DNA of 64,000 bases, from NCBI GenBank assembly GCA_026874595.1, contig CM049316.1, positions 78,093,676 through 78,157,675 on the forward strand. Reading direction: 5' to 3'. The notes under the pieces are model-generated. The model was given only the letters and a program-made list of their open reading frames with translations, ran no database searches and was not told the DNA's origin. Position 1 is the stretch's first letter. Every line of letters begins with the position of its first letter. This DNA is from Sipunculus nudus (taxonomy: Eukaryota; Annelida; Sipuncula; Golfingiida; Sipunculidae). Of this stretch, positions 13,709 through 28,300 are shown piece by piece. The translations under genes were made by a program, and so were the position numbers.

Positions 13709-16396
13709 AGGGGGAGGTGTCATGTCTTCCAGTCTGTTGAGTCCTTCTTGATCTTCTATACAGATTGAGCAAGTCACTATCTCTAAAACTATGACTACAA
13801 CTTCTGCTTCTAACTAAACACACAGTGTCATCATGTGGAAGACCATCATCCGTACTAACCTTGCTAGGTCAAGTAGGTCACAACCTAAAGCATTTAAGCT
13901 ACTCTTATGTGATAATGTAACCTCTATTACAAAACTTATGCTATTGCAACAACTACTGCTACATGCAAACATATATGACGGAGCAGAATGCAGATTGGAA
14001 TGATTAAAAAAACGCCATTCCAGGCATAAACACACATGCGCTGGCATAAGGTTACCATATTTGTACATGTTTAGAACTCCCTGTTTTATATCCTGTTTGG
14101 CATCATGTAGGTTGTTTCATTCTCAGCCAAGTGCTTATCTCACTGACTAAATATGATATATCACACTGGTCAGAGCCAGCTGAGTGTGAACACTGTGTAC
14201 AGCCACAGTCCATAAACATGCATGATATTTTAAAAATGGATTGATAAAAAAATATCTGTCATGCTTAATTTGCCTTTGATTACGATTTCATACATGGGGC
14301 ACAAAAAAAAAAAATGGATCCTTAATATATATGATTATGAATTATATGAAGACAGGCTTAATATTAAAGGTTGATGAAGCAGTTTTTTTTTGCCAGATAT
14401 CAATCATTTTAATACTTTAAAAAAATTTTAATAGGAATAGATTTACTGTAAGTAGGATTTACATCCATATCTTGTGGTTGAAATTTTGCCCTAAAAGCAG
14501 CTAGATCTTGTGAAACTTTGTTTTAATCAGTAAAGCAGTCTTAGTTATTGCGGGTTTTAAGAATGCCCTGAATACTGGAGTCAGGTTTCAGGTGTCTTGT
14601 TTGTTATAAATGTAACCGTGTCAGATTTCTTTAGTTTTGTATGTGTTTGAGTTTATTGAAAGAAGACAACAAATGTGCTTGACAGTTCACCCAGTCAGAC
14701 TCAGTCTGTTTATTTTGAAAAACAGTTATATATTTGGGAGTGAACTATTTAAATGAACATTTTCTGATTCTGTTTGAGTAATTATGGCAGTGGGAGGTGT
14801 TTATGGTTTACTTTGTTCTACTTTTAACCTTTAGTTTTTTGTGCTGTTATAAGTGGATAAGAATATCCATAGATTGGTCCTATAATATATAAACAGGTGT
14901 GTGGTATGTGGTACAGTGGTAAAACCAGGCTAATATATCAGTTAAGTCAGGTCCTGGGCTCAAGACTGCACATATTTCTTTTGTTATAAACAGCAGCTCT
15001 AAACCTCTGTCAGGCCCTAATGTTTTAACGTCATTATTTGCAACATGACCCGCAGCTCACACACAAAACCAGGAGCGGGAAGTTTATATGAAACTAATTA
15101 TCAGCTGCAAATGTGCAAGATTAATGTCACATGACACAGGCAGTCCTGTCGTAACTGATAAACAAGGACACTACAGTGAGCCTTCGGGTTTTTGTCGACA
15201 CAGGGTGGTAGTTTTTATCAGGGTAACGCTGAAGATCAGACACTGAGCTGTTTATACAGGAACTGTGTACACTGAGTACCATCAGTTAAAAAAGGCAATA
15301 GTAAAGTATAAGACAGCTTAATTAGCCTGTCTGCTAAGGCCAGGCCAGGGAAATGTACACTTTTTATTATAATGCACAAGTTGTGATCTGAATTTTTACT
15401 TCATTGTATTGTTACTATTGTGAATATTGTCAAATTGTTTTCTTCTCACCTCAGGATAATAACTCTCTGTGTCAGTCCACTATTAAAGTGACATCCGCAG
15501 AGTTTTTTTTATTGTATGTCCATAAGTACTGAACCACTACACTGACAGGGTTGTTTTTTATTGAAATAATAGGTCTGTATGACAGAGCTTTCATACAGTG
15601 GTCTTTTATGAATGAACTGGGTCAACTGTCTAGTTTGTCAAATGATGTTCATTAACAGCGGTGTTGACAGGTACAGTTGGCTCCTACCCAGAATGTTGAA
15701 TAATGAATGGATATTTTGAATACACAGGGCAATTAGTGTAAACAATAAAGCTTTGTTGAGTGATAAAAAAGTCCTTTAGAAGTCACAGGTAGATATAATA
15801 AGGCAAATAGAAAGGAAACCGTAAAAGAGGTGCTGATATAGTAGGTTTTATATAGCTGAAGTGTACTAGGATTTTGTTGTAGAATTAGTCAGTGTTACCT
15901 TTTCTTATAATGAAGTTATTCAGAGGTCATTATATATATACTAGTGTAAGCTTTGCTAAATTGATATAGGTAACAATATGCTGTATGTTTCAGCATTGTC
16001 CTTGAGCAGTCAGTCATGGATCTCAGATTGAATTTCTGTTTAAAGACAACACAATAGAAACTTATTATGTGCATTATTGATAATTTATGTATTGAAGGTA
16101 CACTTTGTGTATTGTTAGTTTAATGTTGACAAATTGCACTTTATAGAGTGATTCAGGCATAAGTGATACATCCAGCTGTGTGGTTTTCTGTAGTATCATG
16201 TATGGATTCATTTTGATCATAAATAATGTAATGTCATCCAACTGAAATCTGATCAGTTTATTTATTGTGGGTATTATGTATCAAGCATGAAACAAATTCA
16301 GTCTGTATATACCATATGTATTTCAGTATGTCCTAATTACCTTAAATCAGTGGTTACTCAAATCTGCAGCCAGGAAGGTTCTGTTAACATATATAT

Positions 16397-18413
16397 GTCG
16401 AGGCCCAGATTAGAATCTTGCCCAATTTAAAACTGGGCCAGCCCAGATCAAAATTTTGATTTGGACCGGCCCAGATCAAAATTCTAATCTGGGCCAGACC
16501 AGTTTTAAACTGGGCGAGCCTAGATTAAAATTTTGATCTGGGCCGGTCCAGATTAAAATCCTGTGGTGAAGACTTCAGGATTTAAATCTGGTCTGGACTG
16601 ATTTTAAACTGGGCTGGCCCAGATCAAAATTTTGATCTGGGCTGGTTAAGTTTATTTTTCTGTGTGGACTGATTTTAAACTGGGCTGGCCCAGATCAAAA
16701 TTTTAATCTGGGCTAGTCAAGATTACAATCTTGTGGTGGACTGATTTTAAACTGGGCCTAACCAGATAAGAATCCTAATCTAATCTTAGGCTAGCTTAAT
16801 TTTTGTCATCTTAAATCAGATAATAAGGTAAATATTTATTCCTGATACACCATTTTGAAGGGCACAAAACATAATGAACAAGATCATTTAAAATATATTA
16901 GTGAGGAAACAGCTAATGAACAAATAAGATGTGCTTCTTTGGTTTCATCTATTCTTAAAGCATACAGGTTCACATTTGAACTTCACCTAAACCAACTACC
17001 ATAATTAATCACAGTTTAGAAAATGTGTCAGTTCTGAGACATCTACCTCACTTAATATCAAAATTTTCAACTTAACTGAGATAATTTCTGTTCTAAATAT
17101 CAAAATTTTACGTGTAATATTAAATATATACATGCATTATTTAATACCAGCTTTACCCATTTATAAGTGAACAAAAATAATTTATCAATCTTGATGCTCA
17201 CTTGGGTGAGCAGCATGACATTGTGCCCTAACATGGGGCTAGGGAGAGGTTTGTGATACCATTTCTGTAAATTTTAATAGCAGAAAATCCACAGCTGAGA
17301 AAATGATATGATTGCTGTCATTTGTCAGTCTCAAAAATGGAGGTGAACATGAGTGAAATTGGAATTTAGAATTTCAATTCAGAGGGTGATAAACATGGTG
17401 GAGTTTTCACTTTGGAGTTAATAACTTAAAAAAAGCTAATCTATTAACTGATAACTAATGTAAATTGAAGATAGTTAAAAGCTGCAATACAATATCCTCT
17501 ACCTTCAATAGTTAAAATGCTGAGTTGGTGAATATTGTTCCCACTGTTCTATCTAAATAGATGTTTCAGGCCCTTCTTTCCTTAATACGTAGTACGTTAA
17601 AAGTTCTAGGTCCAATGTTAAAATAAGTGGGTGACTTGGGGGGGGGGGGGGGGGGGGGGCGGGATCACAGACAAAAAAAACCCAACTTATGATAAATGAT
17701 AAATAAATTAACATAACAAATAAAGTTTTGAAAATTTACAGGTATTGGATCACAAGCTTAATATTGAGTAACATATATTTTAATTATTATTGATTAAATT
17801 TTGTTTTAGTTTGTTGAATTAATGCACATGTTCCGCAAGCTATATTAGTAGTTTTTAGCTGTAAAATACCAATGTTTAACATGATTATCTATAATTATAT
17901 ATTAGACATTTCACATGAGAGGTGAAATTATAAAATAAATATGACAGGATCCAACAAATGATATTTTCATAGAATATTAAATAAATTCACTAAATATTAA
18001 TTATTATTGACTTACAGTCTTACAATGTATTACAAATTCTTTGAATTAATGAAAGGCCAGCTAGTTAAATATAGTGTAATTGAAGCCAGCCTAGGAGTAG
18101 ATTAGGATTCTGATCTGGGCTGGTCCAGTTTAAAATCAGTCCACCACAGGATTGTTAACTTGACCAGCCTAGATCAAAATTTTGATCTGGGCCAGCCCAG
18201 TTTCAAATCAGTCCAGACCAGATATAAATCATGAAGGCTTCACCACAGGATTTTAATCTGGACCGGCCCAGATCAAATTTTTAATCTGGGCTGGCCAAGT
18301 TTTAAAACTGCTCTGGCCCAGATTAGAATTTTGATCTGGGCCGGTCCAAATCAAAATTTTGATCTGGGCTGGCCCAGTTTTAAATTGGGCCAGATTCTAA
18401 TCTGGGCCTCGAC
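16397..18413. mobile_element. DNA transposon-like element with palindromic repeat arms, inserted in (TA)n
   Basis: The left end reads GTCGAGGCCCAGATTAGAAT and the right end is its inverse, ATTCTAATCTGGGCCTCGAC. Both are flanked by ATATAT. The arms (about 16397-16800 and 18060-18413) are arrays of a palindromic module built from GGCCCAGATCAAAATTTTGA plus variants with GTTTTAAACTGGGC. The ~1.25-kb centre (16800-18060) is AT-rich, holds a G22 tract (17638-17659), and has no transposase-like reading frame. The arrangement resembles foldback elements or long MITEs that depend on enzymes supplied elsewhere. The class is not resolved. Confidence 0.85.
17638..17659. repeat. G22 homopolymer
   Basis: Twenty-two consecutive G lie in the centre of the palindromic-arm element. 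Such tracts can form G-quadruplexes and are prone to length error. Confidence 0.95.

Positions 18414-18456
<43 letters not shown>
18414..18456. repeat. (TA)n microsatellite
   Basis: The AT-dinucleotide run abuts the right end of the palindromic-arm element and appears to be its target. Confidence 0.95.
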
Positions 18457-18459
<3 letters not shown>

Positions 18460-19680
18460 GATAAGGTGTCAATATGTTGTAAAGGTTGGCCTGCGAGTCC
18501 TGTTTGGTGGCAGGATTTGTTAGCTTTGTGTTGAACAAACTTCAGAGATTGGTTTTATCAATTTGTGGAATGTCATTTGCTATGTTGGACACTTAGGGAA
18601 TTGATTTGGTAATAAATGAAATGTGACATAATGATTACAGTAAAGTGTATTATAGGTAAAAGTTTAGTAGCTGAAGGGAGATTAAATGGTCCTTTCATGT
18701 TTTGACACCCCTTCCCTTGATGTTGTACATAAAACAGTGAGTCATACAGCAAATGTCTGTAGAAATTATTAGTATACATGTTATAAAACTTATTAGATCA
18801 GTGATTGGTCTCTGAATTCTGAATGCTCTCCAGTTGTTCAGCTGTCTCATTATAATTTGTCAGATCTGCTGTGAAGGAAATAATGTCCAACCCCTAGCTG
18901 TCAAACAGAGCTGTCACTGTCAACCCCACATACAGAGTAACACACCCCAGACATCAACTAAATTACTATCTACTGGTAACTGCCATAGTTTATGAAAGGG
19001 GAACACACACAGATGTTAAAAACACAAACACAGCTTGTCGAAGTCCCCAAAAGATCAGTTCAGAGAAAAACAGTGACATTAGTGAGGTTACTCTAATGTA
19101 CAAACATACAAGGATGAACATGATGTAAGGTTGCTAATGTTGACATGTTGTATGGATGTCTTTCATGACAATCCTCTTAGGGATCTGAGACAGATATACA
19201 TGAGAGTACAGAGAATGTGTTCACTGTATAAATCTGTAGTCTGTCTCAAGAAGGCGTTTCCCTGACTAGGTTTAATGTTAATTATTGATGGGATCCATAT
19301 GTAGATGAGAATATATTCTGACCAATGTCTGTTAGTTGGTTCATTTGTTTGTTAGCAGAGTTATGCAACTGCAAGAAATTGATTTTGTGTGGATCTTGAT
19401 AAAGTGGTAGATCCATTAGGATGTTTCACTGTCATGCTGTTGGTGAAGCAAGAAATAAATAGTGAACTCTTGATATTAGGAACAATAAAAGTAACTCTAT
19501 AATAATATGGTTTTTATATTCCATCATGTAATATTACTGCATGATCAGCTTTACTGTAAGTGCTTGAACTCTTGTGTTATTCACCATCAAGAAAAAATAA
19601 TCTCCTGTGAAAAAACAGAAGTTGATCTGTGACCTGAAACACAATTTTCTTAGGACAACCAATTAACCAGCAGGTTATCT

Positions 19681-19755
19681 GTGTAATGACCTCTGTGACT
19701 TGTGTAATGACCTCTGTGACTTGTGTAATGACCTCTGTGACTTGTGTAATGACCC
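19681..19755. repeat. 21-bp minisatellite, about 3.6 copies
   Basis: The unit GTGTAATGACCTCTGTGACT(T) starts at 19681, 19702, 19723 and 19744, and the last copy is partial. Because 21 is a multiple of three it opens short frames on both strands. I see no reason to call those coding. Confidence 0.95.
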
Positions 19756-22438
19756 TGGTGAACCTGAACTTGATGACCCCTTAGTGATTCCAGGGACCCT
19801 GAACAGTGACTGCCCATGTGGGTGTAACTTGGAGGCTGTCCAGTTGTCACTGTTCCTGGTCTGCTGTAGAGCTGTGGCCATGACAGTGTTTGGGGAGGGG
19901 GCAAAGGGTGGGGGGACCATAGTCTTATATAGATAAAAATATAAATATCACAGCTGCAGTATTCCCTGCATGCTGACCAGGAACTTATAATCAAAGTTTT
20001 CAATCAGATTTTTGGTTGTTCAAAGAACATGTACTCAAAGGACCAGCAGTATAATATGTTTCAGCTTAAAAAAAAAACATTCCAAATTTAGACAGACCTT
20101 TAGCCCATTCGGTGAGGTAAACTTAAATTTATCTGTTTGAAAAATAATACTCATTCAGTGAAATGCAGAGACAATTATAGCTCCAGAGATCAGAACACTG
20201 TTCAAAGATCTCTGGTTTAGCATTTAGTGTAGTTTATGTGGATATCATGTGTTTGAGTATTTTGTAACCTGAGCCATGTCCAGTTTTACATCCTGTCTAG
20301 AAAGGGGTAGGGTAAAACCAGGACCCCAACACATGGCCTGAGGGGTGATGAATGGAGGTAAGTCATAGGGGTAGCATACCCAGAGGGGTGAGGTCAAAGG
20401 TCAAGTGCCTGTGTAGGCAGTGGGAGAACCTCCTGGAAATACAGACCTGGTCCGAGTCTGTGGCCATCAGAGGTAATACCAGTCTCAGTAAAGTCCCATT
20501 AACTTGATAAAACACTGTCAGGAGGCCACATGGAATCCCCCAAATAACAGCCCAGTCCTGTATGCAATATATCAACAAGATACCCAACCTAAGTAATTAT
20601 TCAGTAATTTATTGTGTTGTTCACTGTTCAATTTACTCTTTGTTATACTCTTTATTTTGATTAATTTATTAGCAACTTTATTACATGAGATGATTATGTT
20701 AAATAGTACTGTATGTTGTAAATTCTAAAACTTAAAGTATTTACAGACCAGAAATCATATGCAAAGTATACCATTTCCTGGTGAGGTTGGTTATAATCAG
20801 CTGGCCACCTCACTTCATCATGCAATACAAACTTCTATTGGTTTTGAATAATACTTACATATTATGTGAATATAGAACATACAGCTCATTTAGTTAGGAT
20901 TGTGTTCAGGCAGAGGAGTAACAAATACTGAGGTAATTTAAGTACCACCTGCATAATTTACTACCTGTACAGGTTATTTACCTCAGACACTGTCCAGGTA
21001 TGTAATAGGCCCCTGCGACTTGAAGCCTCACCTGTGATGTGACCTTGGTGTATGTCTAGTGATGGTCTTACCTGAGGTTTGAGGTCTCTTTGAAGCCATT
21101 ACCTCAGAGTCTGACCTGTCTTTCCATCATTCTGTTAATGTTATGGTAGTTCGGTAATTGTGTATGATTGACAATTCGTACACTGAAGGACAGTGACAGG
21201 GGTCTTTCAAGTCTATCATTTCATTCACTGCTTGACCCATCAGCAATAAAAGTGATGTTAGTACCATATAGTAGGGTGATTTGAATAAATAGAAATCAGA
21301 CAAAATCTTCATTGGCTAAATCTCTTTAAAAAGTACCATAGAGACTCTTTATATAAATGACCATGATGGGTTATTCTTAAAGGCTGGGTCCTGTGTTTAC
21401 AACTGGTGTGAGTGAAGTCAAATGTCAGTATAACAGGGCTTTCATGTACAGAAATATGTATATTTCTTTAATATATAGTGAACACTGAATATAGTTAATT
21501 TATTAATATTTATATGAACAATTTCATTAGTTAAGTGTTTCAAGTGCTAGATTGGCTTGAGTCCAACTTGTATGGTTACTTGACTCTCGTGGTATTTACA
21601 GGATTACTAGATTCATCAGAAAACTTCTGAAAGCAATGATCAGCTGATTCTTATATTTAAAAAAACATTAAACTGTAAGTTATAGCTTGGGTGATAACAA
21701 TAACATTTACTTCCTTAATCTTAATCAGCAGGCAGCCTTAAGTGGTGTTGGTAATCTGTAAGCAGCCTTCATTTATTAACCTGTAGTCAGTGCAAGTCTT
21801 AGTCTCTAGGCAAGTAAGGCTACCACAAGTCTTAATCTGTATGTGGTCTCCAGTCTCAATAATAATGGGCTTTTTTGTCATGGGCAGGAAAGTCCAGGGA
21901 GTTCAAATGAATTAAATGTATCCATGTTGGATCAGATCCACTAAAAATAAAGTTTTTTTTATTGATTTGAAAACGAGACCCAGCTGGTTAGTATTGTGAA
22001 CCTTGGAGGAGCTTGACAGTGCTTATAGTTGTCTTGTGGTGACTGCTCTGTAGGTCTGTATTGCCTGTATAGATGTCCCACTGATGGATGATCCAGCTTC
22101 CTCAGGCATCTTGTGAAGGCAGCCTCTCCTCTCTTTCCCTCTCTTGTATCATATCATGCTTGATGTTCTACAAATAAGAAATCCCTCTGCAACTGATGTG
22201 GGTAAGAAATGATGTCTTCTAGTCCTGATGCCAGACCCACCTTCCCATCTAACCATCCCAGGACATCATTTGGTGTCCTGGGTGTCCTGGGACTGTCCCT
22301 GACCCTGACTTTCAGCCTGTATCCCTGTCTTGTTGACCTCTGGACAGCTTTCCCTCCCCTTATCAGTAGTAGTATTACAGTGTTTTCATACTACTGTGTT
22401 GTCAGTGAATCATGTATGACTCAGACCAGTAACCCAGT

Positions 22439-22562
22439 GGGCAGTCAGCCAGCTCAGTCTGGTAGACTGGATACTAGAGTCACTAGTCAGTCTGCTGCCT
22501 GGGCAGTCAGCCAGCTCAGTCTGGTAGACTGGATACTAGAGTCACTAGTCAGTCTGCTGCCT
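22439..22562. repeat. 62-bp tandem duplication
   Basis: Two essentially identical 62-bp copies start at 22439 and 22501 (GGGCAGTCAGCCAGCTCAGT...). A short third remnant (GGGTAGTAGCCCAGCTCA) follows. Confidence 0.95.
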
Positions 22563-25219
22563 GGGTAGTAGCCCAGCTCACACTCAGTTTCTGGTCCAGT
22601 AGTATATACACATGTGCTGCAGAGATATGTACACAGACTGTGAACACCACTTACTGTTTACATGAAACAAATAACACTGGAACACACACATACACATGTA
22701 TAAATCACACATGCACATATATGTCATACTTTCCCGGTAGCTGTTGGCCATTGTACTATTTGTCCCACCATAGGAGTTTAAATAACACACACAAAGATGT
22801 TTAACTGGTCTGACAAACAAGTAAAATGTGGGTCACTTTTTGCCTCCACACTCTGACACAAACATACCATAGCCTCTCACATGATTCAATCTGCAAGGTG
22901 TCTGATACATTGATTGAAAAATCTCAGATGACCACCACCCTGCTCCATCAAGACAGGTCTGGTGCCTGGTCTAGTACAATACACATACCTGGTGACTGTC
23001 ATACCACGATGACAGACCTCACATTAAATTACTGTTATTCTCTAGGTGTACAGGTAGATCAGCTGGACTTTCTCAATATACAGCTGCTTCGCTTCTTTAC
23101 AGAAACTTCTTGACACTTAATCTGCTCGAAGCATTCTCTGTAGACAGTTATCAAAAATATTCAGTGGAACGAGCCAGTAATTTTATGTGACATCCTCACA
23201 TCAGTCAGTGGTGTATCAGGAGAAAGGCGATGTTTTAACTCATTACTTGTTACTTGAATGAGATGTCTCAGTTAGTTCATGGATTGTCCTGTAATTGATG
23301 TAGGTATTGTTATGGTGTACTAGTGGTTCCAGGTGAGTCATGATTAACCAATATTTTAACCTTATACTTTAAAATTTGTTGATTTTCAACAGTGGAATAC
23401 AGAAAAAAGTTAGCACTGGTGTACAAATCCATTTTTCCAAGGTTTACTGATCCTTTAGACAGATATTCTGTAAGAAATTCTGCCTATAGAAAATTCCTGG
23501 ATGACTATTCCTGGAATGGAACAGAACCTCACTCTCCACTCTGTTTTCCTGACACGCTAACCCTGGCTGTCTGAGAGGAGATACACATCTTGTGAGGCAT
23601 GATGGAATATGAGACCCGGGAGACATGCTGGTCACCTGGTCGGCATTCTGGCTCTGTGTACTCAATTATCACTGCTATTTGTTGATCATCTCTGCTTGGC
23701 TTAGGGGCTTATGGGATAATCAGGCTTATAAAGAGGTCAAAGGTCACCTCTCATAGTTCAAATAATTATGAGTTCATATGTTACCATTCATTCTTGAAGT
23801 AATGTATAGGTCAGTGGTCATTAATTATTCAATGGATGGTCAGAGGACGTCATTCACTGTTCAGTTATGAATGGGTCAAAGGTCGCCATTTATAGTTCAA
23901 ACTTGTTATGAAGAGGGAAATACGTTTCTGTGAATGACCTAATTTATTAAGTGGATTTTGTCAGAAAGGAAAAATCTCAAAATAAAACTGATAGGTACAT
24001 GAAAGGATCTAATAAAATAGAGATACATTTGTCCCTGATCAGAGATCAGCCAATTAGGAGCCAGCAGAAATAAACAGTAACATCTTGTTGATCAAAGCAG
24101 TAATTCATCATCAAGTTACTGATATTCATCTCTGGTGGGCAGTGATAGCAGACTAGTGCCTGGATCACTGATTTGATTTAGTTAACTCTGAGCATTTGTT
24201 TAGTGAACTCATGAAATATCCACCAAAATAATGAAACTAGAATTACAAGGAAGAGAAAGAATAAGGAAAGGTTCCGCTATGGTTGAGGATATACAACAGC
24301 GCCATCTGCCGTTACCCTATGATACTTATATAAAAGTACACATTCAAGTCTTCATGGTTTGTTGAATATATTCAATTACTTGTACAGTTATATTATAAAT
24401 CTTAGACTGACTTGAATCATCAGTTCACTCATGTTGTTATATTTATGAAATCTGTTTATCTGTATTTCTGAATCATTCACTTTCAAGTTTGGTTGTCAAT
24501 AATTAAAATGTGTCAGTTTGAGGTTGTCATCATGTCTTCTGTCAGTGTCAGTGTCACCATCATATCCCTGAAACTCTGTCATCTCCTGGATAAACCTTTG
24601 ACCTAGTGGCAGGTCATCCTTACAGTTATTTTACTGGCCGTGGATCACAGTATGAGTGTTAATGTTGAGCCCTGGCTGGCCACCACCATGACCAGGACGT
24701 TGAAATATGTAATATAATATTTGATGTATCCAGGTTGTGTTATTGTCTAAGTTCCAAGAACAGATTAACAGACACATGGCATTGAACATCATTTTAGCAC
24801 ATTTCTTACTACAATTAATAATGGTATATGAATTGTTAGTTGTGTTAAGTTTTGTCTTTCCTGGAGGGAGTGTGTTTATTCTCCCTCTTTATTCACCACC
24901 AGTGACTGGTTATTAAACCAGACAGCAGCAATAAAAAGTGTTGCAGTACTGCTTCATTACTTCCTTTATAATCATCTTAATCATCAGTTATAACAACGCT
25001 GGTTAAGTATCAGGTTATTGATGTACTATTACTCACTTCCTGGTACAGAAGAGTTACTGTGACTGCTAGCATCACAGCCATACAGCAGCACTGTGACAGC
25101 CCAGATGTGAACAGCTGCAGTTACCATGTGTTTAGTAATAGCAGTGCATGTGAACAAAAAAAAGTGTCATAAAAACGGACATCACCATGTATAGGAGTGT
25201 AACAACACAGCCACATATA

Positions 25220-25336
25220 GGCATCAAGTATACATACAAACATCCAGCAATATAACCACATGTATGTGTTAGGGTTAGGGTTAGGCATCAAGTATACATA
25301 CAAACATCCAGCAATATAACCACGTGTATGTGTTAG
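25220..25336. repeat. 64-bp tandem duplication joined by telomere-like repeats
   Basis: Two copies begin with GGCATCAAGTATACATACAA at 25220 and 25284. The junction at 25269-25285 is TTAGGGTTAGGGTTAGG, the canonical metazoan telomere unit. The second copy ends in TTAGATT and lacks further telomere units. Confidence 0.9.
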
Positions 25337-28300
25337 ATTACACAAATGAAGGGCAGGATATAATTGGCTTATATGATAATTAAAGTTAAGAATAATTACA
25401 GTATATATTTTAGACAACCAACACAGTATGTTATATATTCTGTACAGAATCACAAAGCTGACCTAGAGTTTCCTTCTGCAGAATAGTTAGTCAATCAGAG
25501 GTGTTCTTCATGAAATTTGTGACCTTGAAAGATTAATTTCCCTTACATATTATTTACAGAGCTTATCTTTAGAATAATGTATTTGCTCATTAACTTCTGC
25601 CTTTGAAGCAACTTGTGACCTGTTTGTTTTAATTAATCAGGCTTGGACAGATAAATGGGTGAATACAAGATCTACTCTAACTTAATCAGTCAAAAATATT
25701 GATGGATTAATGACCGAGTTATAAACAAGAAGGGCTTGAATCATGTCCATCATGGTATATTGTATATCAGAGCATCAACTCAGCACAAGACATGGAGAAA
25801 ATCACCCTCTGTGAGTCTGTTTATCGTTTCTTGGTACCATGTGGCTGACATACAGAGAGTGAATGGTTTCTTTGTTTCTCTGGATACTGCCTGGTATTTT
25901 TTTCTGCTGCTGATGTGGCTGCCTCTCAGTGCTGTCTGCCATGTAACAGACACATCAGGTCAAGGTCCCATTAACCTGGTGGCCCTCCTGCAGTCTCCCT
26001 GCCTCCAGCGTCTCCTAGGAGACCCAGCATCACTTTAGCTGCTTCATCCCAGTCATCTCAACTTGCCCATCTTGTAAAATAAAGGTTTAGGTTTGTGACA
26101 TTTCTGATGATTGTGATAAACATGGGCTGGGGTTTTCATTTGTATTAATTAAGGATGCCCTGTAGATAAATCCTTGGTGTCCTTAAGTATATATTTCAGG
26201 GATTGGTCTGTGGCCTGTAACTGGCTCTGTATTTTCGGGGAGGTTGAAGGTAAAGACACATTAAAGATGATAGGGTATTTTTATGACTTCCTGATTTAAC
26301 TTTTTATATGCAAGATGCTAGTAATAATCCAAAAGTGAGAAATATGGATCAAAGCATATTTCTCAGTGTTTGGTGTTTATAGATCGCTAGGCAACTCAAG
26401 AGATGAACCAAATCACTTGACAACTTGACAATATGCAAATCAGTTATGTACCTTTTTGCCTTCTATAATTCATTACAAAGGATTAACAAGTAATCCCACT
26501 GTAGGTTGATTATGTATCCTTAATATTTGGCTCTAAAATTGGTCCAGTACCAATGTATACCACTTTTACCCAGTAACAATGAGGACACAGCATATTAATG
26601 AATACTGCATATTAGATAAAGTTCAGTCTGGTAAGCTATTTTTTATATTGATTCTTTGCTGTTTCTATATGGCTGTTATCTCAATTGATTTGTGAACTGG
26701 GGATATTGCTGAACATTGGTTAATATTTGTGCTCTGATTTTCTTGTATAGATCATGGACTCTCAGGAGTTGGTATTAGCCCTAGTATAGAACCTGTATCA
26801 TAATGTTATCCTGTGATTTGCCATAAAAATTTTTCATAATCTCAGATCTCTGATATTCCCGTAGTCACCTGAGCCTAGTCAGTATTTACTGGGTAAACCA
26901 GACACCTGTCAGTAGCAGCCCCTCCAGCACGTGACCTTTTTATAACAGCAGCATGCCAGAGTGTCTGAGTCCAGGATTCACCTATCACGATGATATCTTT
27001 ACTTTCCTTTTTCTTCACCTCTGCTGGCTGCCCTTTGTCTGTTATTTTCCTGTCACTGTCAGATGTTTATTCTGCCTTTGGGGTTTTCGTTTTGGATTTG
27101 GTACGTGGTGGAGGTCCCCCAGAGAACACTGTGGTTCTGGCTTCCAGCTCCTGCTAATGATGTAACCAGCACTGTTAGGAAATTGCTCGCAGTAGTACGG
27201 AAATTGTAGGAAATGCAAGAATGCTATAAATTACCAGACTGATTATGTAGATGTTTATTTTTTGTAGTTGATTTTTCTGTGGAGTTCCTCAGAATATCTG
27301 AACAGCATGGTAATTTAGGGGTATATTATCTCTTGATCATTATCTAATGCTAGTCAGCAGTTCAACCAGATGTTACAGTTTGTCTTCAGAAGGAGGACAG
27401 TGTTCATCCTAGAGTTCACAGGGTAATAAATAGATGACTGACAAGTGTATGATGTGTATGACAGAGGAGGACTGTATATTGATTTCACCATAAGTTGATG
27501 CTATGTACTCATGAACTTGTTTCATAATATTTGATTTCAATTTATGCAGAAAGTTTTCTTGTTCTTAAGGGTAAACAACTAGTTTAAAAGGTTTATTAAA
27601 GTATGTTTGGCTTAATAGTTAATGTTTTTTAGCCAATATAAAAATAAGATTAGTGTTTTTGTGGTTATTTGACATAAATTGATCTTTAGAAATCTAATCA
27701 AGTGATATGGTCGCTGTATGAGGGTTATGTTTTTGTATATAGAAAGTGCATTAATCTCATAGTTGATAAAAATGGATTATCTGAAGGCAGCCCTTCTTGT
27801 TTGGATAGGGATATGTTGCATGCTGTCATTCTTAATATGGCATGATTGGATATTGTAAAGTCCTGTGGTCTTGTTTCAGTGACCTGATCTGGGTCATATA
27901 TCAAGAGGCATGTATGTGTCACTGTGTTGACCTGTGTGATATCACAATATTATTTTAACAATGTTATTAAGGTCTAGTACTTTTTTACCTGACCTGTCAT
28001 TCAGTCATACTGAATTACCTTGGTCTTGATTGCCTGTTATCCACCAGCAGATCATTTATTGTATTCTTAAGAACTAAAAAATATGATTTAACGTCTTGAA
28101 GGGGTGGTGAGATCTTCATGGTAGTCCATATTGAATTCAAATTATATCATGGTGACCTATGTTCTACAAGCTTTATATATCTGGTGAAAAATTTTTTCAT
28201 GGCACTTTTTTCACTGGTCACTATTTTATGTTTTCAGATGAGTTTACAAGGTCATAGCATCCTAAAGAGATCAAGAAGTTCTTATCAGCTGAGCACCATG

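Larger units (their letters stand above)
12946..16396. other. Non-coding stretch right of the satellite
   Basis: No exon with coherent coding and splice signals is visible. The stretch holds one copy of a dispersed repeat (13379-13690), a G14 run (13695-13708) and otherwise AT-rich unique-looking sequence. A weak tRNA-like block near 14900-14985 (TGGTACAGTGG, then GGGCTCAAGACT) might be an old SINE but is too degraded to call. If the septin gene extends left of the window, as inferred, this is intron sequence. Confidence 0.5.

Noticed and set aside
14900-14985. Old SINE head with A-box TGGTACAGTGG and a weak B-box
   Set aside because: The B-box (GGGCTCAAGACT) deviates and no body or tail is definable.
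22209-22568. 119-codon plus-strand frame
   Set aside because: It runs through a 62-bp duplication, shows no family resemblance and has no supporting splice structure.
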